From contig NZ_QGKM01000004.1 in the NCBI RefSeq assembly GCF_003172875.1, positions 62,001 to 126,000 on the forward strand: 64,000 nucleotides of DNA. Direction: 5' to 3'. Positions 23,401 to 31,517 of the stretch are shown piece after piece. Numbering within the stretch: the stretch's first letter is position 1; every line of letters starts with the position of its first letter. A program made the position numbers and the translations under genes. Source of the DNA: Leucothrix pacifica (GTDB lineage: Bacteria > Pseudomonadota > Gammaproteobacteria > Thiotrichales > Thiotrichaceae). Under the pieces are notes generated by a model. The model saw only the letters and a program-made list of their open reading frames with translations. It had not been told where the DNA came from and searched no databases.

Positions 23401-24084
23401 TTAGGCTCTCCGTACCAATAGCAAACCACAACCAAACGCCTTGGACTTACCCATTCCATTGAATAATACCTTCCTGAATAATTCAGGATCAGTCACAGTC
23501 AATGTTCCTTGAAAATCCACGGTGCTGTATTTCACTGGCTGCTTCTGCCTTTTTGCCAAACTTTCATGACGATGATAAGCATCAACCAACACCTGCTCAG
23601 GCGAAACATCAAAGCCATTAGGTTCTGATCGCTTTGATAACCACTGTAGACAACTCGTCTGAACAATCTCTTGCAGTGCAGGCTTTTCACTTTGCGGAAG
23701 TTCTTTAAAACCAATACGCCATTTTTCATGCATCACAACATCATGGCGTCTCTTCTTTCCATCAGTGCTACTGATAGTCACAACAGGGTTCACCCGTAAT
23801 GTGAAAAATAGACTCTGCCCTTCAAGCAACTGAGGATCATAATGTTTTGGCGGATCAATCATCCACAGACCTGTAGAATCAACGGGCATTCGCTGAGACA
23901 AAATATAATACTTGATGCGCCCCCGCTCATTCACACGGCGATACAGGAAATCACGTGATGCTTCCGGGTCATTATCAAATAACCTCCATAGCGCCTGATG
24001 TTCACGGTAACCATCCTGAGAAAGCGATTTGGCTAGCTGCTGATAATCCATCACGGGATTGAAAGTCATTCGGCTTAGATACAT
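23401..24084 (-). CDS. cas6e: crRNA-processing endoribonuclease Cas6e (CasE)
   Basis: About 227 residues from the ATG at 24084, which overlaps the cas5 stop as TGATG (a GTG one codon earlier is possible). It cleaves the repeat hairpin of the precursor RNA and stays bound to the crRNA 3' hairpin in Cascade. The N-terminus MYLSRMTF, the likely catalytic His in YREHQALWRLF (compare LYQLHQGLWHLF in E. coli), and the C-terminal Gly-rich loop GMGKSKAFGCGLL are all present. Confidence 0.96.
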   Translation of the reverse strand: MYLSRMTFNPVMDYQQLAKSLSQDGYREHQALWRLFDNDPEASRDFLYRRVNERGRIKYYILSQRMPVDSTGLWMIDPPKHYDPQLLEGQSLFFTLRVNPVVTISSTDGKKRRHDVVMHEKWRIGFKELPQSEKPALQEIVQTSCLQWLSKRSEPNGFDVSPEQVLVDAYHRHESLAKRQKQPVKYSTVDFQGTLTVTDPELFRKVLFNGMGKSKAFGCGLLLVRRA

Positions 24085-24836
24085 CACAACTCTCCTTGAC
24101 GGGTTTCAGCACAATAAAACTCATCCCGGTTTGAAAACTGCCAACGCTGACGGCTGCTCACCTGATCACGTCTTGGGTATGCCATCGTTGCTGTCAGGCC
24201 AGTGAGTGTTTCCTCTGAAAAACCTGATTCCCAGTAGTAACTACGTAATTTGGTTTGCTTTGGTTTTAAAGCATAAGTCCAAGTAGCTGCTTTTTCTGAA
24301 GGATATTGATCGAACGCCTGCTTTAAAGAACAACCTGTACTAAGCTGAGGAAACAGCGGCAAACTAACCGGGCAAGATTTTCGACCAAGGTAAAGTGTAA
24401 AGTGCGGGTTTAGAAGCTTTTCCCGCAGCTCCTCTAAAGGGTAAAGCGGAGCATCAGAACAACACTCTATCGCAATTTGGTACAAAGCATCTGTTCGGTA
24501 GTCCCGTTGTGACAGAATTGTATTCAGGTTTTGTTTATCGAACATTAGCTCATCACTCCGACTTGCGTACTCACGCTTGCCACCGGGTACTTGCACTGTG
24601 TGGTAATCCCGCAATAGCTCACCAGCCTCAATCACACATACCGCTAAGCGATAGTCCCGACTTAACCGCAATTGTGACTCATCATCTTGACGATCAACGC
24701 CAATAGCAGCAGCCAGTAAACCAGTAATGGCCGACTTACTGGGATGCCCTGCACTTGGACGATGTTCCCCCACGGCAATATCACCCCACGACGCTAGTGC
24801 GCCATGCAGTTGAAAAACCAAAAAATCGGGCATCAT
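24084..24836 (-). CDS. cas5e: Cascade subunit Cas5e (CasD)
   Basis: About 250 residues from the ATG at 24836, which overlaps the cas7 TAA as TAATG; the frame opens further upstream. It caps the 5' handle of the crRNA in Cascade. The N-terminal block FLVFQLHGALASWGDIAVGE followed by RPSAGHPSKSAITGLLAAA is diagnostic for Cas5e. Length is near the E. coli subunit (224). Confidence 0.95.
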   Translation of the reverse strand: MMPDFLVFQLHGALASWGDIAVGEHRPSAGHPSKSAITGLLAAAIGVDRQDDESQLRLSRDYRLAVCVIEAGELLRDYHTVQVPGGKREYASRSDELMFDKQNLNTILSQRDYRTDALYQIAIECCSDAPLYPLEELREKLLNPHFTLYLGRKSCPVSLPLFPQLSTGCSLKQAFDQYPSEKAATWTYALKPKQTKLRSYYWESGFSEETLTGLTATMAYPRRDQVSSRQRWQFSNRDEFYCAETRQGEL

Positions 24837-25939
24837 TACGCCTCCGCTGCACACTGAATCACAGCACTTAAACTGCCTTCAGCAGTCACCGCATTAAGGC
24901 TACTACGATGATCAGCACATTTGCCGTAAACCTCCTCCATATTCTTAACCGTCAGACCTAGCTGCTTTATTGCAGAATCAAGCATGTCAGCACCCGAAAC
25001 AGGCTTGAGGAATGCCACTGACAAAGAGCGTGGTTGCTGGTTTCCTGTTTCACAAAGAATGTAAGAGGCACGGGCGCGAGAGGCAAAACTGTTCTGCTTC
25101 CCACTAGGGGAAACCGTCGCTGCACTTTCTATTAAAGCTGCAAGCGTCTTATTGGCGAGTTCCTCATTATCTGACAGGTTTTTAACCAGCAACGCTTTAT
25201 CGATACACAGGTACAAGTAGAATAATCCAGCGGCAAATTCTGTCTCTCCAAGGTGCGCTGCACCTGCATCATCTTCACCACTATTCAAATCATCAACTGC
25301 CGTAAAAAAGTCATCTTCAACCACCACTGGGTGAACACTCACCGCATGAGCAACCTGTGCCGCCGCTTCTGTGTTAAACAAAGGCTTAGAAGCCAACATT
25401 CGACCAAATAAAGCTATATCAGCTGCGGTGTGCTGATTACGAAGTAAAGCAAGCTCCTCTTTCTCAGGTTTGCTTTTGCGCTCAACCAATACTGTTACTA
25501 GTTCATCGATCAACTGACGCTCTTCAGGGCTAAAATGAGCTAGTTGTTCAATTTCGACCTCTTTAAGTTCTAGCTTTAGTTTCTCATCATCCTCTAAATC
25601 GTTGAGACTTTTCTTTTCGCCAGCTGAAAGCGATTTCAACTTTCCAAACTGCTCTGCGATGGACTTCGTCCAATCCAACGCATCTTTTTTAGCAACTCCC
25701 TGATCTCGCAGCGCTTTAAATACCTCAACACCCATTTCTTTGGTACGGGTACCCACATGGCCTTTTAAGCTGTCTGCAAAAACCTCAGAAGTGCGCCATG
25801 CACGTTTCAAGCTTTGTGATGACACACGTAAACGTGGCTGACCACCCATCATGGCGGTTTTTGGTCTACCCAAATCATCCCGATTCAAGTTGGCTGGAGG
25901 GTAAGAAGTCAACAAGTGTAGTTGTACAAAACGGCTCAT
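24836..25939 (-). CDS. cas7e: Cascade backbone subunit Cas7e (CasC)
   Basis: A 367-residue RNA-binding subunit, six copies of which form the Cascade backbone along the crRNA. Family blocks: FVQLHLLTSYPPANLNRDDL, GRPKTAMMGG, and RLRVSSQSLKRAWRTSEVF near the N-terminus. The six-nucleotide periodicity of this backbone is what flips out every sixth crRNA base, which matters for the self-match described in the findings. It is separated from cse2 by 23 bp. Confidence 0.96.
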   Translation of the reverse strand: MSRFVQLHLLTSYPPANLNRDDLGRPKTAMMGGQPRLRVSSQSLKRAWRTSEVFADSLKGHVGTRTKEMGVEVFKALRDQGVAKKDALDWTKSIAEQFGKLKSLSAGEKKSLNDLEDDEKLKLELKEVEIEQLAHFSPEERQLIDELVTVLVERKSKPEKEELALLRNQHTAADIALFGRMLASKPLFNTEAAAQVAHAVSVHPVVVEDDFFTAVDDLNSGEDDAGAAHLGETEFAAGLFYLYLCIDKALLVKNLSDNEELANKTLAALIESAATVSPSGKQNSFASRARASYILCETGNQQPRSLSVAFLKPVSGADMLDSAIKQLGLTVKNMEEVYGKCADHRSSLNAVTAEGSLSAVIQCAAEA

Positions 25940-25962
25940 AAAATAATCCTCAAAATAGGTAA

Positions 25963-26460
25963 TCAGGCAGATGCATTATCAGGTGTGTTAGGGAAATAAT
26001 CGAAAGCCCACCGGCGCTTAACATCATCACCCCAGTAATAAACAGAAGTAGCTAAATCATTTAGATTGGCTTTATTACCCAGCATGCGCAGTATGCGAAT
26101 CATGGAAATATATAGATCAGCACGGTCACGCTGAATAAGACGGCGAAAGCGTAATTCACTAACAACTGGTGGATTGCCTGCCATTTGAATAGCTAGGCTT
26201 TGTTCTGGGTTATGCTGACGTACGTGCGCCAATAAGCCTAAAATCGCAGCTAAACGGAGTTGCCAGCTATCATCTCGCTCATGCCTGAAGTATGGGGCAA
26301 ATCTTACGCAAGCACGCTGAAAAACGGGCAACAAAACGACACCCTCAACTGTTTGCGCACGCCGAAGCTCTGCACGGTCTCCGTTACGATCTTGGAGTTG
26401 GTCCCACCATTTTAATAAAGCATCACCAAATGCTTGATCACTATTAAACATTGACTTCAT
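25963..26460 (-). CDS. cse2: Cascade small subunit Cse2 (Cas11e)
   Basis: A 165-residue helical protein; two copies stabilise the R-loop in Cascade. It has ALLKWWDQLQDRNGDRAELRR near the N-terminus and VYYWGDDVKRRWAFDYF near the C-terminus, matching the Cse2 pattern. It overlaps the cas8e stop by 4 bp (ATGA), indicating translational coupling. Confidence 0.93.
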   Translation of the reverse strand: MKSMFNSDQAFGDALLKWWDQLQDRNGDRAELRRAQTVEGVVLLPVFQRACVRFAPYFRHERDDSWQLRLAAILGLLAHVRQHNPEQSLAIQMAGNPPVVSELRFRRLIQRDRADLYISMIRILRMLGNKANLNDLATSVYYWGDDVKRRWAFDYFPNTPDNASA

Positions 26461-28082
26461 GCGTTCTCCTTTTTGAGTGTGCTGACAGGTTTCTTTGCGT
26501 TTTTGGGTAGTTGTAAAGCTTGTTTAATTTTGTTGCTGTAGGCGAGTCGTCGTAGTTTATCTCTGGCGGTTGCGACACGCCGTGGATTGGCTTGAGCAAT
26601 ATCTCCGCGAGCAGCCCAATAATCAAATAGTGCTTGTGATGCACTCACTAGTGTTCGATGCCACTGGTGAAGTACTGTTTTATCATCGTCATCATTCTGT
26701 AAAGCCTCTTGCAAGTGTTTTGCGGATTTAAAGAATGATTCTTCAGTGTGATGATAGAAGCTCTGAGATATGAACGTGGTATCACCCTTGGCATCCCCTG
26801 GACGCTTAAACCACGCCTCCTTCACACATGAGCGAACAAAGCCTGCAAACTCACTGGCGGCCTCAGTCATGTTTTGTATTCGGCCAGAGAAAGTCAGTCG
26901 TATGTCATCATCAACAATTAATAATGGAAAGGTAGTTTCATACCAGCAACGTGCTTTCATATTATCCATGTCATAACCAAATGCATGTAAACGTAACTGC
27001 TCTTTCCAGTCATGTGCTAACACTCGATAACGACTCACTACCAATGCATTAAAATATGAAGGCTCTTTATCTGAGTCATAAATCGCTACTTTTAACCAGT
27101 GTTGATAAGTCATTCCACCAGGCTGTGCGTGCTGAGGCAATAAGTCTCCAGATTTACTCAAAGAGTGAGGACTGAGTGGGTGTTGCCATGCTCCAGTGTA
27201 GTCAATACCATAGTTTTTAGTTTTGTACTCACTGACTAACCGCTCTGAATACGCATCACAAATATCACAGTGGCCTTGCTGTACTGTGTCCCAGTTAATT
27301 CGAATCCGACGTGGCATACCCCAGTACATTTGTAATGGATTAACATCCATCGGCGTGGTTCCAACGCCACCCACTTTTTCGCTGGTACGTGTAGATGCCA
27401 ACCATGGAAAAATATCTGAAAATTCTGCTTTATTTTTACTACCTGTGAGAGTGTCAACCATTTGTTGATCTAGCACATTTAGCCAAACATTTCTCCAAAG
27501 GTCACTCGGCAGATCACTTGTTTCGTCAAGTACTGCTAAGGTACTTAAGGGACCACCACCTCGCAATGAAGTACGATGTCCTTGACCACCTGCAGGGGCA
27601 TTAGTTTGTAATGTAAACAACGCGGTCGCAGCACACACCGGACACATCATTTCGACCCGTCCTTGTTTAATAAAGTGATCTTTATTTTCCTTTACGGTGT
27701 TGCCTCCCGGAGATTCTATTAATAAGTCTGCAATACCATTTACACTGCTGCCTTCCAGTGCATCATAGTCCTGCATGAATGCACCTTGCTTTCCTACTAG
27801 CTTAAAAGCGTCTGTATATTTCGAAAACAACTCTTTTAGTTCACTAGGCGTATATGGCGCTTCGAACTTATCGAGCCAACGATTATAGTCTTTGGGTGTT
27901 GCTGCTGTTTGCAGTAAACCAATCAGAAACTGCATTAATGCACCATTGAAATCCGGACGTGGTGCATTTATAGAGATGACAGGATTATCTGGTTCGGTCA
28001 GCTGCCATGGGGCAATGAGCTCACTTATGCCGTTTCTACGAATTACAGGAATCCACTCATCATTGATTAAATTACTTACCAT
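26457..28082 (-). CDS. cas8e: Cascade large subunit Cas8e (Cse1)
   Basis: A 541-residue protein that recognises the PAM and recruits Cas3. The N-terminus NLINDEWIPVIRRNG is typical of Cse1, and the zinc-type cysteine pairs (CPVCAA, CDICDA) and the long helical C-terminal bundle fit. GGAAGG lies 5 nt upstream of the ATG, inside the overlapping 39-codon ORF. It is first of the seven-gene Cascade-adaptation operon. The upstream region holds the proposed self-targeted promoter. Confidence 0.95.
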   Translation of the reverse strand: MVSNLINDEWIPVIRRNGISELIAPWQLTEPDNPVISINAPRPDFNGALMQFLIGLLQTAATPKDYNRWLDKFEAPYTPSELKELFSKYTDAFKLVGKQGAFMQDYDALEGSSVNGIADLLIESPGGNTVKENKDHFIKQGRVEMMCPVCAATALFTLQTNAPAGGQGHRTSLRGGGPLSTLAVLDETSDLPSDLWRNVWLNVLDQQMVDTLTGSKNKAEFSDIFPWLASTRTSEKVGGVGTTPMDVNPLQMYWGMPRRIRINWDTVQQGHCDICDAYSERLVSEYKTKNYGIDYTGAWQHPLSPHSLSKSGDLLPQHAQPGGMTYQHWLKVAIYDSDKEPSYFNALVVSRYRVLAHDWKEQLRLHAFGYDMDNMKARCWYETTFPLLIVDDDIRLTFSGRIQNMTEAASEFAGFVRSCVKEAWFKRPGDAKGDTTFISQSFYHHTEESFFKSAKHLQEALQNDDDDKTVLHQWHRTLVSASQALFDYWAARGDIAQANPRRVATARDKLRRLAYSNKIKQALQLPKNAKKPVSTLKKENA

Positions 28083-28191
28083 GCTTACCTTCCTTATTCA
28101 CAAGGTCTACGTTAATTTTTTTTACTTTATTAGTAGCAATAAACAAAGCAAATACAACGGCTGAAACCACAATCTCAACAAGTCCAGACAT
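28072..28191 (-). CDS. 39-residue hydrophobic small ORF overlapping the cas8e start
   Basis: A 39-residue ORF starts at the ATG at 28191, with AGGA 9 nt upstream. It reads MSGLVEIVVSAVVFALF, then IATNKVKKINVDLVNKEG, and ends HGK. It has one hydrophobic helix (about residues 4-20) followed by a basic tail, a layout shared by many small membrane peptides and type I toxins. Its stop lies 11 nt inside cas8e, so the two would be translationally coupled. It lies directly downstream of the promoter-like site matched by the crRNA-like RNA. Whether it is translated is unknown; a leader peptide, a CreT-like toxin and chance are all possible. Confidence 0.5.
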   Translation of the reverse strand: MSGLVEIVVSAVVFALFIATNKVKKINVDLVNKEGKHGK

Positions 28192-28249
28192 GGCATATAT
28201 TCCTTTAATATTGGACAGGACTTAACCATAACATGAAACTCAAACTAAA

Positions 28250-28271
28250 ATAAAATACAATTGTATTTTAT
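28250..28271. promoter_or_regulatory. 22-bp perfect palindrome in the cas8e promoter region
   Basis: The 11-bp arms ATAAAATACAA and TTGTATTTTAT are exact complements with no spacer. It overlaps the pseudo-spacer target (28254-28285) and the proposed -10 on the minus strand. It could be a dimeric repressor operator or a cruciform. AT-rich sequence makes chance more likely than for a GC-rich palindrome, but 11 perfect pairs is notable. Confidence 0.5.
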
Positions 28272-28288
28272 AAATACCATTAATGCTT
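28254..28288 (-). promoter_or_regulatory. Protospacer with AAG PAM matched by the crRNA-like RNA, over the cas8e promoter
   Basis: Read on the minus strand, AAG (28288-28286) is followed by 32 nt (28285-28254) that match the pseudo-spacer at 28365-28396 in 26 of 32 positions. Positions 1-11 and 13-20 match. Mismatches are at 12, 21, 24, 29, 31 and 32; 12 and 24 are among the every-sixth bases flipped out in type I-E Cascade. A promoter-like pair TTTTAA (28295-28290) and TATAAA (28272-28267) with 17-bp spacing is covered by the site. AAG is the preferred E. coli I-E PAM. Confidence 0.8.
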
Positions 28289-28319
28289 ATTAAAATTTAT
28301 CTACTGCATAATTACACTT

Positions 28320-28328
28320 TGCTATACT
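28320..28328 (+). promoter_or_regulatory. Extended -10 promoter for the crRNA-like RNA
   Basis: TGCTATACT has an extended -10 TG and a 5-of-6 match to TATAAT. No good -35 is seen at 17 bp. The predicted start, about 7 nt downstream near 28335, coincides with the first base of the degenerate repeat. Confidence 0.55.
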
Positions 28329-28334
28329 TAGACT

Positions 28335-28425
28335 TTCCCCGTCTTACCTGATAGGGATGAACCGCATTAATGGTAATTATAAAAGACCATTGGACGCTGT
28401 TCCCCAGATAACTGGGGATTGGAAT
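28335..28425 (+). ncRNA. Degenerate mini-CRISPR encoding a crRNA-like Cas-regulating RNA (CreR/CreA type)
   Basis: Pseudo-repeat A (28335-28364) keeps TTCCCC and the exact repeat 3' end GGGATGAACCG, including the 8-nt crRNA handle, but has a longer loop. The pseudo-spacer (28365-28396) is exactly 32 nt. Pseudo-repeat B (28397-28425) keeps TGTTCCCCA and TGGGGAT. Its hairpin TCCCCAG-ATAA-CTGGGGA has the same 7-bp stem and 4-nt loop as the array repeats, with a compensatory T-A to G-C change at the closing pair, so Cas6e binding should be kept. The last six bases of B have lost the handle, which a terminal repeat does not need. It is transcribed opposite to cas8e and cas3. Established for CreR/CreA: degenerate two-repeat units beside cas promoters guide Cascade to repress partly matching promoter sites. 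The function here is inference. Confidence 0.8.
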
Positions 28426-28451
28426 ATCAAGACCAACCATCTTGATATTCC
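28421..28451. terminator. 12-bp hairpin overlapping the cas3 stop, possible end of the crRNA-like RNA
   Basis: GGAATATCAAGA (28421-28432) pairs perfectly with TCTTGATATTCC (28440-28451) around a 7-nt loop. It spans the last codons and stop of cas3 and lies just after pseudo-repeat B. No T-run follows on either strand, so it is not a standard intrinsic terminator. It may stop or stabilise the plus-strand RNA or the cas3 mRNA end. Confidence 0.45.
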
Positions 28452-31201
28452 GCTACTTCCAAACCATTTCGACTGTAGGTCACTCTAATCTCTGCACCCT
28501 GTTCATTAAGTGCCACTCCTTGCCAAACACCGTTATCCACACTCTTCAATGGCACAAGCACACCCCACTTACCTTTTACAGGCAAATGCTGAGCCTTAAA
28601 GAGATCCAACTTTTCCTGTGTCAATTCTGGAAAAGTCCCTTCTTTCGCAACCCAATATGTCCGCATCGATGCCGCACTCAATTGCCATGAATGCTTGCTT
28701 TCATCAGACCAAGGCAATAACTCATTATTCTGCCACTTAGCTAAATACACCGTTGTAGTTGGGTCACCTAGTCGTGTTGGGGTTTGTGCTTCATCCCACC
28801 ACCGGTTCGTTGATGCATCGGAGTACCCAACATCCATTTTTAATGCATTTAAGCAGGCAATACTGGCATCTGCTCTATCTCCACCTTCAGCCTCAAAACT
28901 TTGATGAAGTAGTCCCTCTGGAATCTCAGCTTGCGCATCATCACCATATACTCCCTCAATTAAGCACCTAGCATCATCTGGCATTCGAAACTTACCTTTG
29001 CGATAAAGCAGAGTAGCTGTTAGCCAGAGCTGGCCATGATGTTCATAAACCTTTTGGGCATTTGGAAATCGAGCGGCGTACCACTTGGAGCTAGGAGCAT
29101 CCGAAATCGGAGGTGAAAAGATATGTAAACTCACATTACCCCGTTGATCTTGTCCAGATATTCGATTTCCTTGCTGATCACGACTATGACGGCGCAAACG
29201 TCCCGCTCTCTGAATCACCAAATCAACTGGCGCAAGATCAGTAACTAACGTATCGAAATCCAAGTCCAAAGATTGCTCCACAACCTGCGTAGCTATGAGT
29301 ATTTGCCCACGCCTGTTAGCAACACCGCTCTCTTTGTTAAAACGTTCCACAACCCGCTTTTCAATGGCGATTCTGTCACCAAGTGCAAAACGTGCATGGA
29401 ACAAGTCGATACTCCATTCAGGGTGAGCCACCCTGAGCTTTTGATAAGACTCAACAGCATCCTTAACAGTATTGCGTATCCAGCAAACGCATTGATCATT
29501 CTCTACTGTTATTTTTAGCAACTGCTCAACCTCGGCTTCATCATGTATAAACACAGTTGTAACTTCGCGTTTAACATTGTCACGAGTAGCAATTACTTGT
29601 TCGTGAGTCCCATATGAATCCATGTTACTCATCAATGGATAAGAATAATCATCTGTTTTTTGCAATGACACTTTAGGCCATTTCTGCCCATCAGCATAAG
29701 CTTGTAACAATGACCTTCTTTGGTGGTGAGGCAGTGTTGCCGATAGTAAAATAGCGCTCCCACCAGCTGCAGCATGCGCTCTCAGTAAAGCACACAACAA
29801 CTCATGCATATATGCATCGCAAGCATGCACTTCGTCGACAATAAGCACTTTATTAAGCAACCCCAATAGTCGTAACGATTGGTGTCTTGATGGCAATACT
29901 GCCAGCAAAACCTGATCAATTGTTCCAATACCAATTTCAGCTAATAACGACTTTTTGCGATTATCGGCAAGCCATGAATTACAATGAGCTTCGGCGGATT
30001 GTTCGTTGGTATCATATTCAGTCTGCTGTGCAGAATATTTCCCAACGATAGACTGCTGGAATCCGTCGGACATGGCAGCTGCTCCATGCGCAAGTACGAG
30101 AGAAGGCTGAACTGATTGCGAAAAGAGTTTTTTATAAACATGCCGCATTCGCTCATACATCGTATTGGCGGTTGCCATAGTTGGTAGCGCGAAATAGACG
30201 CTATTACCTAAGCCTTTTTTCATCAAGCGGTGGGCTAGTAATACAGCAGCTTCAGTCTTTCCTGCGCCTGTAACATCTTCCAGTATAAAGACTTGTGGAC
30301 TATCTTTAATTTCATAATCACTGACTGCTTTTTGCAACGGCGTCAGCTCTGGTTTCAAACCTTCGGGGAGTTCAATTAGATCTGACAGGCCTAATGAAAG
30401 TGACGGGGAATTGCCGGTTAACTCAGTTGCCTGAATCGCTTGGACTGCACGTCGTTTGGCTTTGTCCCAATATGACTCAAGAGGTTCGTGATCATCTTGG
30501 TAAGGGAAAAACTCAGTATTTGATCCTAGCCAGTCACAGAGTACGGCAAAACCAGATAGCCACCAAGATGCAAGCTGGATAGAACCAAGTTCACACTCTG
30601 GAAATGCCGTTCCATCCTCCAATAACAAAGGAATAAGATCGTTCAGAAATGAAGCGGCTGCATCAAAATCAACTAAGGCATTAAAGTCATCGGGAATCTG
30701 ACGGCTAGTGACTGGCTTAGGTGGCTGACCATGATGCCCAACCATTGCTGCAATCCAGATATCAATAGGACTTATTGAAGCCTTACGACGTTTGGAGCCT
30801 GCCGAGCGTGGGATAATTCCGTGTTTCTGAAATTGTTCTTTTAGAGATTCTTTCCACAAAATCCAACCCAAAGAGTCATGTCGCTCATAATATTCACGAT
30901 CACTCTCCCGCCCTTGCAGTCGCATAAGAACAGCAGGGTTCAAACCTTGAAAACTATCAGCGAACTTACCTATATCATGCAACGCTAATAAAAAGGTAAT
31001 CCACTTTTTAAGGTTTACTGGAGTTATTCCTGTAAGCGACTGAAACTGGTTTAAGTAGCTTGGGTTTTTATCTAGTAAAACATACCCAACCGCTGCCACA
31101 TCCAAAGAGTGATATGGCAGTAGGTGGCAAGCCACATTTGGTTTATACGAATTCGGAGCTGACTTACCCCAGTATTGAAAATATGTTGACTCAGTTATCA
31201 C
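28427..31201 (-). CDS. cas3: CRISPR nuclease-helicase Cas3, type I-E
   Basis: About 924 residues from the GTG at 31201, which has AAGGG 7 nt upstream and begins near TYFQYWGKS, as in E. coli Cas3. The ATG at 31261 would add a hydrophobic leader without a Shine-Dalgarno and is less likely. The HD nuclease domain shows HLLPYHSLDVAA, ALHDIGKFADSF and GHHGQPP. The SF2 helicase shows TGAGKTEAAV (Walker A), DEVHACD, LLSATLP and QRAGRLRRH. No inactivating change is seen. It unwinds and degrades DNA after Cascade binding. A TATAAT hexamer at 31300-31295 could serve its own promoter. Confidence 0.95.
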   Translation of the reverse strand: MITESTYFQYWGKSAPNSYKPNVACHLLPYHSLDVAAVGYVLLDKNPSYLNQFQSLTGITPVNLKKWITFLLALHDIGKFADSFQGLNPAVLMRLQGRESDREYYERHDSLGWILWKESLKEQFQKHGIIPRSAGSKRRKASISPIDIWIAAMVGHHGQPPKPVTSRQIPDDFNALVDFDAAASFLNDLIPLLLEDGTAFPECELGSIQLASWWLSGFAVLCDWLGSNTEFFPYQDDHEPLESYWDKAKRRAVQAIQATELTGNSPSLSLGLSDLIELPEGLKPELTPLQKAVSDYEIKDSPQVFILEDVTGAGKTEAAVLLAHRLMKKGLGNSVYFALPTMATANTMYERMRHVYKKLFSQSVQPSLVLAHGAAAMSDGFQQSIVGKYSAQQTEYDTNEQSAEAHCNSWLADNRKKSLLAEIGIGTIDQVLLAVLPSRHQSLRLLGLLNKVLIVDEVHACDAYMHELLCALLRAHAAAGGSAILLSATLPHHQRRSLLQAYADGQKWPKVSLQKTDDYSYPLMSNMDSYGTHEQVIATRDNVKREVTTVFIHDEAEVEQLLKITVENDQCVCWIRNTVKDAVESYQKLRVAHPEWSIDLFHARFALGDRIAIEKRVVERFNKESGVANRRGQILIATQVVEQSLDLDFDTLVTDLAPVDLVIQRAGRLRRHSRDQQGNRISGQDQRGNVSLHIFSPPISDAPSSKWYAARFPNAQKVYEHHGQLWLTATLLYRKGKFRMPDDARCLIEGVYGDDAQAEIPEGLLHQSFEAEGGDRADASIACLNALKMDVGYSDASTNRWWDEAQTPTRLGDPTTTVYLAKWQNNELLPWSDESKHSWQLSAASMRTYWVAKEGTFPELTQEKLDLFKAQHLPVKGKWGVLVPLKSVDNGVWQGVALNEQGAEIRVTYSRNGLEVAEYQDGWS

Positions 31202-31433
31202 TACTGCGCCCTTACTGTTGACATAATGTACAAAATACAAAGATCCAGCCAACAATAACACAAAAAATAGTTAATAAATCACATACAACATTAGATTATA
31301 AAAAATTAATTTTTAATCAATTTCATCTATTAATCTAAGTAATTGATATTATTCAGGGGGAGTCAAAGATACTTACCGACAAAGAAAAATTCCAAAGTTT
31401 GGCTTTAATCGCACAACACCCAAGCAAACCCTC

Positions 31434-31511
31434 GCACGATATTAATTTCTCGTAGTCCTTACGAGCGCAGGGAGTCGGCGAAGAGCAATTAATATTGCTC
31501 GTGGGACGAGA
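31434..31511. repeat. Palindromic, hairpin-rich intergenic element
   Basis: Three short hairpins are packed together: CTCGTA/TACGAG near 31450-31466, GAGCAAT/ATTGCTC at about 31483-31500, and CTCGT/ACGAG at 31498-31510. The outer ends are imperfect inverted copies of each other (CACGATATTAATT on the left; AATTAATATTGCTCGTG on the right). This looks like a REP- or MITE-type palindromic unit or a structured RNA. No other copy was noticed in the window. Confidence 0.4.
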
Positions 31512-31517
31512 AAAAAA

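Noticed and set aside
27892-28164. 90-codon plus-strand ORF antisense to the cas8e start
   Set aside because: It lies almost wholly in the cas8e coding region in antisense, has no Shine-Dalgarno and no recognisable features.
28275-28295. Plus-strand match of the pseudo-spacer seed (CATTAATG) at 28278 with a TAC flank
   Set aside because: CATTAATG is its own reverse complement, so both strands match the first 8 nt. The minus-strand reading extends to 26/32 with an AAG PAM, the plus-strand reading does not.
31202-31261. Longer cas3 N-terminus from the ATG at 31261
   Set aside because: It would add a hydrophobic leader to a cytoplasmic enzyme and lacks a ribosome-binding site; the GTG at 31201 has one.
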